DNA of 64,000 nucleotides, from positions 2,720,602-2,784,601 of the forward strand of contig NZ_CH724156.1 of the NCBI RefSeq assembly GCF_000152625.1, in the 5' to 3' direction. The position numbers were made by a program, and so were the translations under genes. The stretch is from Roseovarius nubinhibens ISM (GTDB lineage: Bacteria; Pseudomonadota; Alphaproteobacteria; Rhodobacterales; Rhodobacteraceae). This document shows, piece after piece, positions 44,159 to 53,529 of the stretch (positions are counted from its first letter, which is position 1; each line of letters starts with the position of its first letter). Below the pieces are notes generated by a model that made no database searches, was not told the DNA's origin, and saw nothing but the letters and a program-made list of their open reading frames with translations.

Positions 44159-45319
44159 ATGACTCGATTGATGAAGACTGTGATCGGCGCGGCAGCGGTC
44201 CTCGCCCCGCTCGCGGCAGTGGCGGAAGAGCGCGGCACGGCGGGGGATCTGGCGGCGCTGGCCGAGACGCATTTTGCGCCGGTTCTGGCGGCGCGGGCGG
44301 TGCCGGGCGCGGTGGTCGGGATCACCTATCGCGGCGAGCATCACCTTTTTGCCCATGGTCTGGCGGATCGCGCGGGCGGCGTGGCGGTGGATGGGGACAC
44401 GCTCTTTGAGCTGGGCTCGATCAGCAAGCTGTTCACGGTGACACTGGCGGCGCTGGCCGATGAGCGCGGGATTTTGAGCCTCGACGACCGGGTGGCGGCG
44501 CATCTGCCTGAGCTTGAGGGTACGGACTTCGGCGCGTTGCGGCTGCGCGATCTCGGCACGCATCACACGGGCGGGATGCCGCTGCAGGTGCCGGATGAGG
44601 CGGGCGATGTGGCGGGGCTCATCGCTTGGGCCAAGACATGGGCGCCGGAGCAGCCGGGCGCGCGCAGCTATTCCAACATCAGCGTCGGTCTTCTCGGCCA
44701 TATCGTGGCGCAGGCCGTGGGGCAGGGCTATGCCGAGGCGCTGGAGAGCGATCTCTTGCCGGCGATGGGGATGGGCGACACCTGGGTCGAGGTGCCGCAA
44801 GCGGCGATGCCGCGCTATGCCTTTGGCTATCATAGAGAGACCGATGCGCCGATCCGCGTGAGCCCCGGCGTGTTCGATGCCGAGGCCTATGGTGTCAAAT
44901 CCTCGGGGGCCGAGATGCTGCATCTGCTCGATCTCTATCTCGGTCAGGCCGAGGTGGGGGACGAGGTTGGGGCGGCGCTGGGCGTGACGCTCGCGAGCTA
45001 TGGCGAGACCGGGCCCTATGTGCAGCATCTGATCTGGGAGAGCTATCCCTGGCCGGTCGACGAGGCGCAGCTGCAGCTGGGCAACAGCTATGATTTCATC
45101 CTCAAGCCGCAGCCGATGGCGCGGGTCGAGGTGCCAGAGCCGGTTACCGGGACGCGGATCTTTAACAAGACCGGCGCGACCAACGGGTTTGGCGGCTATA
45201 TCGTGATGCTGCCCGAGGCGGAGCTCGGGGTGATCTACCTCGGCAATCGCAATATTCCCAATGGCGACCGGATCAGCGCGACCTATGGGCTGATTGCCGA
45301 TATTCTGGCGCAGAAATGA
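44159..45319 (+). CDS. Class C (AmpC-type) beta-lactamase
   Basis: 386 residues with a signal peptide (TVIGAAAVLAPLAAVAEE). Active-site motifs at class C spacing: S87-I-S-K90, Y171-S-N173 and K337-T-G339 (KTGATNGFGGY), plus TGGMPLQVPDE. Periplasmic serine beta-lactamase; transpeptidase-like esterases are the alternative, but all three motifs and the length fit AmpC. No ampR is adjacent. A/T-rich promoter DNA precedes the gene. Confidence 0.9.
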   Translation: MTRLMKTVIGAAAVLAPLAAVAEERGTAGDLAALAETHFAPVLAARAVPGAVVGITYRGEHHLFAHGLADRAGGVAVDGDTLFELGSISKLFTVTLAALADERGILSLDDRVAAHLPELEGTDFGALRLRDLGTHHTGGMPLQVPDEAGDVAGLIAWAKTWAPEQPGARSYSNISVGLLGHIVAQAVGQGYAEALESDLLPAMGMGDTWVEVPQAAMPRYAFGYHRETDAPIRVSPGVFDAEAYGVKSSGAEMLHLLDLYLGQAEVGDEVGAALGVTLASYGETGPYVQHLIWESYPWPVDEAQLQLGNSYDFILKPQPMARVEVPEPVTGTRIFNKTGATNGFGGYIVMLPEAELGVIYLGNRNIPNGDRISATYGLIADILAQK

Positions 45320-45372
45320 GCGCGCGCCGGGCGGGTTGCGGTCCGGCGTGTTCATTGGATTGCGGCGGAAAA

Positions 45373-45449
45373 TGGTAGGCCCGGAGGGACTTGAACCCCC
45401 AACCAAAGCGTTATGAGCGCTCTGCTCTAACCAGTTGAGCTACAGGCCC
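45373..45449 (-). tRNA. tRNA with CAU anticodon, probably tRNA-Ile2
   Basis: 77 nt with encoded CCA. Cloverleaf parts: acceptor GGGCCTG/CGGGCCT, D-arm GCTCAACTGGTTAGAGC, anticodon loop CTCATAA and T-arm GGGGGTTCAAGTCCCTC. It is not an initiator (no 3 G-C anticodon stem). The acceptor pairs C4-G69 and C5-G68 are the determinants recognised by TilS in tRNA-Ile2, so lysidine modification and AUA decoding are more likely than elongator Met. Confidence 0.9.
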
Positions 45450-45596
45450 GCCTGGGGCGTTTGGTAGGCTGGCGGGGGCGGGGCGTCAAGATGGCATTGG
45501 CGCGTCACAGGGCGTGGGGGCGCAGCGCCTTGTTGATATTGGCCGCGCATTGGTCTATCGCCCTGCCAACACGGATAAACGCAGCGGGGCGCGGCC

Positions 45597-46643
45597 ATGC
45601 AATCAGGAAAGAACGGGATCACCTATGCGGATGCAGGGGTGGATATCGACGCGGGCAATGCGCTCGTGGATCGGATCAAACCCGCAGCCAAGCGGACCGC
45701 GCGGCCCGGTGTGATGTCGGGGCTCGGCGGCTTTGGCGCGCTGTTTGACCTCAAGGGCGCGGGCTATGTCGATCCGGTGCTGGTGGCGGCGACCGATGGG
45801 GTGGGCACCAAGCTGCGCATCGCGATCGACACCGGCCATGTCGATGGCGTCGGCATCGACCTTGTCGCCATGTGCGTCAATGACCTCGTGTGCCAAGGCG
45901 CGGAGCCGCTGTTTTTCCTCGATTATTTCGCCACTGGCCGTCTCGAGACGGAGCAGGCGGCGCGGATCATCGAAGGCATTGCCGAGGGCTGTGTCCGGTC
46001 GGGCTGTGCGCTGATCGGCGGCGAGACGGCAGAGATGCCGGGCATGTATCCCGATGGCGATTTCGATCTGGCGGGCTTTGCCGTGGGCGCGATGGAGCGT
46101 GGCACGGATCTGCCGGCGGGTGTGGTCGAGGGCGATGTGCTGCTGGGGCTGGCCTCGGATGGGGTGCATTCCAACGGCTATAGCCTTGTGCGCAAGCTGG
46201 TTGAGATCTCGGGCCTGGGCTGGGAGGCGGATTGCCCCTGGGCCGAGGGCAGCCTTGGCGAGGTGCTGCTGACGCCGACGCGGCTCTATGTGCGTCAGGC
46301 GCTCGAGGCGGTGCGGGCCGGTGGCGTGCATGCGCTGGCGCATATCACCGGTGGCGGTCTCACCGAGAACCTGCCGCGCGTCCTGCCCGAGGGGCTGGGG
46401 GCGGAGATCGACCTTGGCGCGTGGGAGCTGCCGGGGGTGTTTGCCTGGGCGGCGGAAACCGGTGGCATGGAAGAGGCCGAGCTTCTCAAGACCTTCAACT
46501 GCGGCATCGGCATGATCCTGTCGGTCGAGGCGGACCGGGCCGAGGCGCTGAGCGCGCTGCTCAGCGAGGCGGGCGAAACCGTCTACCGCATCGGCCAAGT
46601 GGTGCCGGGGCAGGGCGTCGCCTATTCGGGCAGTCTCAAGTGA
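45597..46643 (+). CDS. purM: Phosphoribosylformylglycinamidine cyclo-ligase
   Basis: 348 residues. Fifth step of purine synthesis (FGAM to AIR). AIR synthase signatures are visible: [42 protein letters not shown] and [12 protein letters not shown]. Overlaps purN by 4 bp. Confidence 0.97.
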   Translation: MQSGKNGITYADAGVDIDAGNALVDRIKPAAKRTARPGVMSGLGGFGALFDLKGAGYVDPVLVAATDGVGTKLRIAIDTGHVDGVGIDLVAMCVNDLVCQGAEPLFFLDYFATGRLETEQAARIIEGIAEGCVRSGCALIGGETAEMPGMYPDGDFDLAGFAVGAMERGTDLPAGVVEGDVLLGLASDGVHSNGYSLVRKLVEISGLGWEADCPWAEGSLGEVLLTPTRLYVRQALEAVRAGGVHALAHITGGGLTENLPRVLPEGLGAEIDLGAWELPGVFAWAAETGGMEEAELLKTFNCGIGMILSVEADRAEALSALLSEAGETVYRIGQVVPGQGVAYSGSLK

Positions 46644-47233
46644 AGAAACGCGTCGCCATCCTGATCTCGGGGGGCGGGTCGAACATGGTCTCGCTCGTCG
46701 ACAGTATGGGCGAGGATCACCCGGCCATGCCGGTGCTGGTTCTGGCCAATGGCGCCGAGGCGGGCGGGCTCGAGAAGGCCCGGGCGCGCGGCGTCGAGAC
46801 GGCGGTGGTCGATCACCGGCCCCACAAGGGCGACCGGGCCAGTTTCGAGGAGGCGCTGCACGCGCGGATCTGTGAAGCGCAGCCCGATATTCTCTGTCTG
46901 GCGGGGTTCATGCGGGTGCTGACCGAAGGGTTCGTGCGCCGCTGGGACGGGCGGATGATCAATATTCACCCGTCTCTTTTGCCGAAATACACCGGGCTGA
47001 ATACCCATGCGCGGGCGCTGGCGGCGGGCGACACCGAGGCCGGATGTAGCGTGCATGAGGTCACTGCCGAGCTCGACGCCGGGCCGCTTTTGGGTCAGGC
47101 GCGGGTGCCGGTCGAGCCGGGTGACACGCCCGCAACCCTCGCGGCGCGGGTTCTGGCACAGGAACATATCCTCTATCCGCAGGTGCTGCGCCGCTTTGCC
47201 GCCGGCGACAAGACACCGGTATTTTTGCCATGA
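46640..47233 (+). CDS. purN: Phosphoribosylglycinamide formyltransferase
   Basis: 197 residues. Formyl-tetrahydrofolate-dependent formylation of GAR. Starts at GTG inside the purM stop (GTGA), giving the expected N-terminus [15 protein letters not shown]. The catalytic stretch [14 protein letters not shown] and [13 protein letters not shown] (asparagine, histidine and aspartate) are intact. Confidence 0.95.
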   Translation: MKKRVAILISGGGSNMVSLVDSMGEDHPAMPVLVLANGAEAGGLEKARARGVETAVVDHRPHKGDRASFEEALHARICEAQPDILCLAGFMRVLTEGFVRRWDGRMINIHPSLLPKYTGLNTHARALAAGDTEAGCSVHEVTAELDAGPLLGQARVPVEPGDTPATLAARVLAQEHILYPQVLRRFAAGDKTPVFLP

Positions 47234-47267
47234 TCGGGACGATCCAGGCGGGGCGGGCCAAGGTTAT

Positions 47268-47295
47268 TTGAATTCCGCTGCATTTCCACTATACG
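47268..47295 (+). promoter_or_regulatory. Possible sigma-70-type promoter for rnd
   Basis: TTGAAT and TATACG separated by 16 bp, about 45 bp before the rnd start. Confidence 0.35.
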
Positions 47296-47338
47296 GGGCC
47301 ACCGCCGCCGCGATGGCGCCCCCAACATTCGAGCCGAT

Positions 47339-48496
47339 ATGATCACCATCACCACCACCGACGCCCTTGCCGACTATTGCCAAGAGGCGCGCAAACATCC
47401 CTATGTCACCGTCGATACAGAGTTCCTGCGCGAGCGGACCTATTACAGCAAGCTCTGCCTCGTGCAGCTTGCCATGCCGGGCGAGGATGATGCGGGGGCG
47501 GTGCTGGTCGATCCGCTGGCCGAGGGGCTGTCGCTCGAGCCGCTATATGAGCTTTTCCGCGATGAGAATGTGGTCAAGGTGTTCCATGCGGCGCGGCAGG
47601 ATCTCGAGATTTTCTATGTCGATGCTGGTCTGATCCCGCAGCCCCTGTTTGATACGCAGGTGGCGGCGATGGTCTGCGGCTTTGGCGAGCAGGTGGGCTA
47701 TGAGACGCTGGTGCGGCGGATCGCCAAGGAGCAGCTCGACAAATCCTCGCGCTTTACCGATTGGTCGCGCCGTCCGCTGAGCGAGGCGCAGAAGAAATAC
47801 GCGCTGGGCGATGTGACCCATCTACGGCGCATTTACGAATATCTCGCCGCCGAGCTGGAAAAATCCGGCCGTGATGCCTGGGTCAAGGAAGAGCTTGGCA
47901 CGCTGATGGACCCGGCGACCTATATCACCCGGCCCGAGGATGCGTGGCAGCGGATCAAGACACGCAACAATTCCGGGCGTTACCTCGCCATCGTGCGCGA
48001 ATTGGCGCGGTTCCGCGAGGCCCATGCGCAAGAGCGCAACATCCCGCGCAACCGGGTCTATAAGGATGATGCGCTGCTCGAGCTGGCGGCGACGAAACCG
48101 GCGAGCTATGACGATCTGGGCCGGTCGCGGCTCTTGCTGCGCGAGGCGCGCAAGGGGGCGATTGCCGATGGCATTATCGCGGCTGTGAAGCGCGGGCTCG
48201 AGATGGATCCGAAGGATCAGCCGCAGAAGGCGGGGCTCGACGACAAGCTGCAGGTGAACCCGGCGGTGGCGGATATGCTGCGGGTGCTGCTCAAGGGCAA
48301 ATCCGAGGAATATGGCGTCGCGGCCAAGCTCATCGCCACGGCGTCGGATCTCGACGCGATTGCGGGCGGTCGGCGCGATGGCGCGGCGCTCAAGGGCTGG
48401 CGGGCGCAGGTGTTCGGGCAGGATGCGCTCAAGCTCTGCGAGGGCAAGATCGCGCTGCGCGTCAAGGGGCAGAATATTGAGGCGGTCGAGCTCTGA
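47339..48496 (+). CDS. rnd: Ribonuclease D
   Basis: 385-residue 3'-5' exoribonuclease for tRNA maturation. DEDD catalytic residues: TVDTEFLRE, FHAARQDLEIF and YALGDVTHLR. One to two HRDC-type helical domains follow (ERNIPRNRVYKDDALLELAA). Stands alone behind its own possible promoter. Confidence 0.95.
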   Translation: MITITTTDALADYCQEARKHPYVTVDTEFLRERTYYSKLCLVQLAMPGEDDAGAVLVDPLAEGLSLEPLYELFRDENVVKVFHAARQDLEIFYVDAGLIPQPLFDTQVAAMVCGFGEQVGYETLVRRIAKEQLDKSSRFTDWSRRPLSEAQKKYALGDVTHLRRIYEYLAAELEKSGRDAWVKEELGTLMDPATYITRPEDAWQRIKTRNNSGRYLAIVRELARFREAHAQERNIPRNRVYKDDALLELAATKPASYDDLGRSRLLLREARKGAIADGIIAAVKRGLEMDPKDQPQKAGLDDKLQVNPAVADMLRVLLKGKSEEYGVAAKLIATASDLDAIAGGRRDGAALKGWRAQVFGQDALKLCEGKIALRVKGQNIEAVEL

Positions 48497-48742
48497 GCCG
48501 AGGGGCGCTGAACGCTTGTGCACGGATGGTGAAGGTTGTGTTTGAGCCCAATGTCGCGGATGCTGCGCGGGGCTACGAACGTCGGTTTTCGGAACAGAGC
48601 CAAAAAAATTCACAAGTTGTTCGGGCTCGAACAGGGTTTACACTAACATTAAATGGGGTTCTTGGGTGATGCTCGGAGAACATGGGGTTTCGGAATCCGA
48701 AAGGGCATAGCGGAGGCAAGAAGGTTGAGTGGTCCCAAACAC

Positions 48743-49234
48743 ATGAAACCCGCAGCGAGGAATTTGGAGGCAGAAGCCGTTTGGGGCGACGGGGAACCAA
48801 ACGATCAGCGAATGGAGGACATCGTCTGTCAAGGTTATTTCCCATTCTTGAACTGGGAGTTTTTTCGATGGGCGTACCCAGCCATCGAATTCGGTGCCGC
48901 GACCGAAATGTTTCTTTCTGCGGTGCATCGGGCCATCGAAGGAAATCGGCTCTACGTGATGGTGCCTCCCCATGTGACTGACCCTGAGGTTGGAACAAAG
49001 CAGATCGGGAACATTATGACCGGCCAGCGGCTCGAGTACTGGAAGGCCAGCGCTGATGAAGTGTTCTTGTACTTTCAGACCTTTTGGCCTCATAGCGATA
49101 TTCGTGGACAGAACTTGGCAGACCACCAAGACCTTAACTGGCCCTGCTTCTGTTTCCCCATGGCTGCAGAACATGACGACCCTTTGAACGAACATCCCGA
49201 GATCGATTGGAGTGATTATTTTATGTTCCCTTAA
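48743..49234 (+). CDS. Orphan protein of unknown function in lower-GC DNA
   Basis: 163 residues from the ATG at 48743; in-frame ATG codons at 48653 and 48812 are alternatives. The body is acidic and aromatic-rich (GYFPFLNWEFFRWAYPAIEFG, HEDD-type C-terminus EIDWSDYFMFP), which looks like real protein, whereas an equally long minus-strand frame does not. G+C is visibly lower (near 50%) from about 48,590 to 49,320 than on either side. I recognise no family. Probably acquired horizontally. Confidence 0.5.
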   Translation: MKPAARNLEAEAVWGDGEPNDQRMEDIVCQGYFPFLNWEFFRWAYPAIEFGAATEMFLSAVHRAIEGNRLYVMVPPHVTDPEVGTKQIGNIMTGQRLEYWKASADEVFLYFQTFWPHSDIRGQNLADHQDLNWPCFCFPMAAEHDDPLNEHPEIDWSDYFMFP

Positions 49235-49377
49235 GGCATTCAAAAAAAGTCATTTTGGTGAATGAGTTGCCAAACCAGACATCAAAATAGATGTGTCGAA
49301 GGTCCGAAAAGTCCGCATAGCTGGCATTCGGCCTACGGGGCCACACGGGTAAGCCCGGAGGCGCTATGCGTTGCCCG

Positions 49378-50631
49378 TCAGAAGGCGCGACGCAGGCTCT
49401 GGCGTTCGGCCTCGAGGGGCAGGGCCTTGTCGCAATAGGCGAGCACCAATTCATCCAGATCACGCGCCGCCGCGGCGAGGGAGGCGTCGGGCAGGGAGGC
49501 CAGCCGCGACAGGGCCTCGCGCAGGTGGCGGGCGACCTCGATCTGACCCGCGCCATCGCGGGCGGTGGCGGCAAAGGCCGATTGCAGGATATGGGCGGGC
49601 GTCGGCGCCTTGACAAAGACCCGAGGGGCGGTGGCGGTGTCCGGGTCGCCCGTGGCATGGCCGTAGTCCCAGAGCAGCATTTCCAGCCGTGTCACCGCCT
49701 CGATCGCGGTGCCGGGATCGTTGACCCCGGGTGACAGTGCGCGTGACGACATTTCCGACAGGACGGTGAGACCGAAATCCGGGTCCTGTTCATAGGTGCG
49801 GATGTCGCCGATGACGAAATGCCGTGCGAGCTGGGTGAGCTCGGCCTCGCTGGCGCTGCCCGAGAGCTGGGCGAGGGGCTGTCCGCGCAGCACGGTCTGG
49901 CCGGGGAAGAGCGAGACATAGAGAAAGCTGCCCTCGGAGATGTCCTCAAGACAGGTGTTGAGCCCTTCGACATCAATCAGCTGCAGATAGCCCGAGGCGG
50001 GCGCAGTGAGCGGTGTCATCTGGTCGGGCAGCACCGTGTCCTCGCGCAGCAAAGCCGCGCCGAGCGCGGGCCGCCGGGCAAAACGGGTGAGCCCGTCGCG
50101 AGTCAGATCGAAGACGTTGCGCATGTTGTGATCCATGCTGCCGAGGTGGCTCAGATGGTCGATCCAGCGCAGCATGGCGGCGATCACCATCACCACCACG
50201 AGCACGGTGACCGCCATGGTGATAAAGGCCGAAGTGTCGGCATAGAGCCCGGCCTGGATCAGGATGATCGTGGTCAACGCATAGACAAAGGCCCCGATGA
50301 ACACCGCGAGCACGGTTTGCGTGGTGGTGTCGTCGAGCAAGAGCCGGTGAATGCGCGGCGTGGCGCTGGCGGCGGCGGCGCGATGGGCGCTCACCATGAC
50401 GTTGAGCGAAAAGGTCGAGACCGCGAGCATCGACGACGCGAGGATCGTCAGCACTGTCATCACGCCTTCGGGCGCGACATCGGGCGCGAAATCGAGATCG
50501 ATCCAGCGTTCGAGCACCGGCTCTATCGCCGCCACCAGAAGCGACAGCAGCGCGTAGCACAACACGCGCAGCCAGAGCTTGCGGTAGTAACGCTTGAGCA
50601 GCGCCAGCGGCATTTTCAAAAACGCACCCAT
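49378..50631 (-). CDS. DUF2254 membrane protein
   Basis: 417 residues. Four hydrophobic segments in the first 165 residues (for example VLCYALLSLLVAAIEPVL and SAFITMAVTVLVVVMVIAAM) precede a soluble domain with TAPASGYLQLIDVEGL and ALSPGVNDPGTAIEAV, hallmarks of DUF2254. Function unknown. Confidence 0.9.
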   Translation of the reverse strand: MGAFLKMPLALLKRYYRKLWLRVLCYALLSLLVAAIEPVLERWIDLDFAPDVAPEGVMTVLTILASSMLAVSTFSLNVMVSAHRAAAASATPRIHRLLLDDTTTQTVLAVFIGAFVYALTTIILIQAGLYADTSAFITMAVTVLVVVMVIAAMLRWIDHLSHLGSMDHNMRNVFDLTRDGLTRFARRPALGAALLREDTVLPDQMTPLTAPASGYLQLIDVEGLNTCLEDISEGSFLYVSLFPGQTVLRGQPLAQLSGSASEAELTQLARHFVIGDIRTYEQDPDFGLTVLSEMSSRALSPGVNDPGTAIEAVTRLEMLLWDYGHATGDPDTATAPRVFVKAPTPAHILQSAFAATARDGAGQIEVARHLREALSRLASLPDASLAAAARDLDELVLAYCDKALPLEAERQSLRRAF

Positions 50632-50729
50632 TCGGTCACCTCATCACGCAATGCGGCCAGTTTGGCCAGCGGTGGCTTGAGCTGTCAATGGTAGGGTGTC
50701 GCGCCGAAAAGTCGCGAAATATCAAGCGA

Positions 50730-51257
50730 TCAGCGGCGCGAGCTGTGGGAGTTGGTCTGCGAGATCACGCGGATTTCCCGCACCCCTTGCAGGTCTTGAT
50801 CCGAGACAAAGCGCCCGGCGCTGACCTTGCGGCTATGGGGCGTGCCCTGGGCGCGGTTGACCGGCTGATAGGCCTCGAGCCGATAGGTCAGCACGCCATT
50901 GATCGGCGCGTCATCCTTGCCATTGGCCGAGGTCAGCCGCACATCATGCGCGCCTTGGCGCAAGGGCAGGCCGGTGACCCGGATGATGGCGCCACCGGAG
51001 GCGCGTTCGACGCTGAGCCCGGTGACCTGATGGACCAGCGTGCCCTCATAGACCTCGTTGCCGCGTTTGCGGCGGAAGATGCTGTTGCGCTCTTCGGGGA
51101 TGAGCGGGTTGGCATTGGGGCTCTGGGCGCTGGTCGGTGTGGCGCGCGCCGTGCTCTTGCCGAACCAGTTGCCGGGGTTGAGCTTGGAGTCGCGCAGGCC
51201 GCCGCAGCCCGCCAGCGTCAGGGTGGTAACCATCAGGATGGAAAGCAGAATGCGCAT
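50730..51257 (-). CDS. Lipoprotein of unknown function
   Basis: 175 residues with a lipoprotein signal: LSILMVTTLTLAGC, lipidated cysteine at residue 18. A serine/proline-rich linker is followed by a beta-rich domain (SVERASGGAIIRVTGLPLRQ). Arginines at the C-terminus (NSHSSRR). The start at 51257 is set by the signal; the extension to 51359 has no merit. Role unknown. Confidence 0.85.
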   Translation of the reverse strand: MRILLSILMVTTLTLAGCGGLRDSKLNPGNWFGKSTARATPTSAQSPNANPLIPEERNSIFRRKRGNEVYEGTLVHQVTGLSVERASGGAIIRVTGLPLRQGAHDVRLTSANGKDDAPINGVLTYRLEAYQPVNRAQGTPHSRKVSAGRFVSDQDLQGVREIRVISQTNSHSSRR

Positions 51258-51391
51258 GTGAAACCTTTGCCCCAAATTCCCCGCAGGGTGATTGGGGGCA
51301 CAGTATGACGCGAGGGCCGCGCGTGCAAGCGGGGGCTGGACCTTTGAGCGCCCCGCCATTACCTCAGGGACGATCAGAATGGGGAAAACCG

Positions 51392-51808
51392 ATGGCGCAA
51401 CCGGCCTTTGAAAACATCGTGGAAGATTTCGAGTTTCTCGAGGATTGGGAAGACCGCTACCGTTATGTGATCGAGCAGGGCAAGGCGATGGAACCGCTCG
51501 ACGACGCGCTCAAGGTGCCGGCGACCAAAGTCGATGGCTGTGCCAGTCAGGTCTGGCTGCATCCGCGGATCGAGGGCGGTGTCTTTGCCTTTGACGGCGA
51601 GAGCGACGCGATGATCGTGCGCGGGCTCATCGCGGTGCTGCGGGCTCTCTATAATGATCTGCCGGTGGGCGAGGTGCCGCAGGTTGATGCGGCGGGCGAA
51701 TTGGCGCGGCTTGGCCTCAATGATCACCTGTCGGCGCAGCGCTCGAACGGGTTGCGGGCAATGATCACCCGCATCCGCGAGGTGGCAGCGGCCGCAGCCG
51801 CCGCCTGA
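51392..51808 (+). CDS. sufE: SufE family sulfur acceptor/Fe-S assembly protein
   Basis: 138 residues. Accepts persulfide sulfur from a SufS-type cysteine desulfurase for Fe-S assembly. The conserved cysteine is in KVDGCASQVWL, with EDRYRYVIEQGK near the N-terminus. The start at 51392 gives family length. Converges with queF. Confidence 0.92.
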   Translation: MAQPAFENIVEDFEFLEDWEDRYRYVIEQGKAMEPLDDALKVPATKVDGCASQVWLHPRIEGGVFAFDGESDAMIVRGLIAVLRALYNDLPVGEVPQVDAAGELARLGLNDHLSAQRSNGLRAMITRIREVAAAAAAA

Positions 51809-51833
51809 GCCGAGCCTTAACCTTAAAAGAGTC

Positions 51834-52298
51834 TCAGCCGCGACCGCGATAGGGCGGTACGCCCTGATCGGGAATCCAGACGCTGTCGGGCATCGGGCCG
51901 GTCTGCCAGAAGACATCGATGGGAATGCCGCCGCGCGGATACCAATAGCCGCCGATGCGCAGCCATTGCGGCGCGAGGAACTCGGCCAGCCGCCGCCCGA
52001 TGGAGACGGTGCAATCCTCGTGGAACGCGCCGTGATTGCGGAAGGCCCCGAGGAAGAGCTTGAGCGATTTGCTCTCCACCAACCACTCGCCCGGCACGTA
52101 ATCAATGACCAGATGGGCGAAATCGGGCTGGCCGGTCATCGGGCAGAGCGAGGTGAACTCGGGCGCGGTGAAGCGCACGTTATAGGCGGTGTCGGCCTGG
52201 GGGTTTTGCACGCGTTCGAGTTCGGCCTCATCGGGATTGGCGGGCAGAACTGTGGCGCCGCCAAGCTGTTTGAGGTCGGAATAGATCGTGTCGCTCAT
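51834..52298 (-). CDS. queF: NADPH-dependent 7-cyano-7-deazaguanine reductase
   Basis: 154 residues, the short (unimodular) QueF that reduces preQ0 to preQ1 in queuosine synthesis. The catalytic cysteine is in [16 protein letters not shown] and the QueF motif is [16 protein letters not shown]. Transcribed in the same direction as queC-D-E, separated from queE by 170 bp that contain array C and a second tandem repeat. Confidence 0.96.
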   Translation of the reverse strand: MSDTIYSDLKQLGGATVLPANPDEAELERVQNPQADTAYNVRFTAPEFTSLCPMTGQPDFAHLVIDYVPGEWLVESKSLKLFLGAFRNHGAFHEDCTVSIGRRLAEFLAPQWLRIGGYWYPRGGIPIDVFWQTGPMPDSVWIPDQGVPPYRGRG

Positions 52299-52342
52299 GG
52301 TTGCTTTGTCCTGTATTGGTCTGGATCCGCCCCGGAAATTGG

Positions 52343-52386
52343 GGCGTCAGTGTTGCGTCGGTAGTACGACGGTATTCGGTCGGTGC
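52343..52386 (-). repeat. 11-bp phased array C (four units) upstream of queF
   Basis: Read on the minus strand: GCACCGACCGA, ATACCGTCGTA, CTACCGACGCA, ACACTGACGCC. It ends 44 bases before the queF start and has the same orientation as queF. Confidence 0.85.
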
Positions 52387-52392
52387 GTGTTC

Positions 52393-52449
52393 CGTGAGTG
52401 GTGGTGGTCTTCGTGAGTGGTGGTGGTTGGTCGTGAGTGGTGGAGTTAC
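52393..52449. repeat. CGTGAGTGGTGG tandem repeat, three copies
   Basis: CGTGAGTGGTGG begins at 52393, 52412 and 52432 (19- and 20-bp periods); the third copy diverges after 12 bases. Lies between queE and array C. Confidence 0.75.
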
Positions 52450-52468
52450 GCCGGGAACGGGCGTTGGG

Positions 52469-53179
52469 TCAGACGCCGCGTTGATTGCCCCAGATGAAAA
52501 CATGGAGCTGCGGCAGGATGCGCACCGAGAACCAGCCATCGCGCATGGCGCGTTCGGTGAGCAGGCGGAGCCGGTCGGCCATGGCCGGCAGGTCGACAGG
52601 CTGGGCCGGGTCGATCTCGGGATTGCCCGGTTGCAGGAACAATGGCAGCCCCGGAAAACGGGCCTGCACCGTCTTGGCCCAGTTGTAATCCTCGTCGTCG
52701 AAAATCACGATCTTGAGGATGGTGCGCCCGGCATTGGCCCCGGCGCGCAGGCAGGCGTCAAACGCCTCCCAATCGGGCCGCTCGCCGCTCGACGGGGGTT
52801 TCGGCGACAGCACCAGCGTGTCGAGCACGTTGAACCAGCCGCGCGCGATCGAGCCTTGGGTTTCGCAGGCGAAGCGGTAGCCCTGGGCGCGGCCCAGCGC
52901 GATGAGCGGGCCGAAATCCTGAATGGCCGGGTTGCCGCCCGAGAGCGACACGGTGAGCGGCTGGCCGTCCGAGAGGCGCTGAATCTCGTCCCAGATGTCG
53001 AAGGTGGTCATCGGGGTCCAGCTGCTGCGGTGCTCGCTGTCGACCGCATGGGGCGTGTCGCACCAGCTGCAGCGGTAATCGCAGCCGCCCGCCCGGACAA
53101 AGACCGTGGGTTCGCCGATGAGGATGCCTTCGCCTTGAATGGTGGGGCCGAAGATCTCGGAGATACGCAAGCTGCTCAT
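52469..53179 (-). CDS. queE: 7-carboxy-7-deazaguanine synthase (radical SAM)
   Basis: 236 residues. Converts 6-carboxytetrahydropterin to 7-carboxy-7-deazaguanine. The radical SAM cluster motif CDYRCSWC is preceded by the QueE-typical FGPTIQGEG, and [10 protein letters not shown] follows. The start at 53179 overlaps queD by 4 bp. Confidence 0.96.
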   Translation of the reverse strand: MSSLRISEIFGPTIQGEGILIGEPTVFVRAGGCDYRCSWCDTPHAVDSEHRSSWTPMTTFDIWDEIQRLSDGQPLTVSLSGGNPAIQDFGPLIALGRAQGYRFACETQGSIARGWFNVLDTLVLSPKPPSSGERPDWEAFDACLRAGANAGRTILKIVIFDDEDYNWAKTVQARFPGLPLFLQPGNPEIDPAQPVDLPAMADRLRLLTERAMRDGWFSVRILPQLHVFIWGNQRGV

Positions 53180-53529
53180 GGTCGGTACTCCGCCCAGGAG
53201 CGGGGGGTCTCGCTCACCCGGACGGCCACGGTTTCGGGCCATTGCCCGGCGCAATAGTCGAAGAAATGCCGCGCCAGCGCCTCGGCGGTGCTGGGCCCGT
53301 CGAGCACATCATTGAGATGGCGGTGATCAAACCGCGTGTCGATATAGGATTTGAGCGCGGCGAGATCGTGATAGTCGCGCACGAAACCGTTGGCGTCGAG
53401 CTCGGGCGCGGCCAGTTCGACCGCAACCACGTAGTTATGGCCATGCAGCCGCGCGCATTGGTGATGCTCGGGCAGATGCGCGAGCTGATGCGAGGCGGAG
53501 AAATGGAATTCCTTGCAGATCCGGTACAT
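53176..53529 (-). CDS. queD: 6-carboxytetrahydropterin synthase
   Basis: 117 residues. Makes 6-carboxytetrahydropterin from dihydroneopterin triphosphate. Zinc ligands H in FSASHQL and HGHNY, and the catalytic FDHRHLND, are present. Overlaps queC by 1 bp and queE by 4 bp. Confidence 0.95.
   Translation of the reverse strand: MYRICKEFHFSASHQLAHLPEHHQCARLHGHNYVVAVELAAPELDANGFVRDYHDLAALKSYIDTRFDHRHLNDVLDGPSTAEALARHFFDYCAGQWPETVAVRVSETPRSWAEYRP

Noticed and set aside
45373..45449. Elongator or initiator tRNA-Met
   Set aside because: The anticodon is CAU, but C4-G69 and C5-G68 are tRNA-Ile2 determinants, and the initiator features are missing. Elongator Met cannot be fully excluded.
48638..49243. 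Minus-strand 201-residue frame opposite the orphan gene
   Set aside because: Its composition (scattered C, H, P, no hydrophobic pattern) looks less like protein than the plus-strand frame, and no ribosome binding site is seen.
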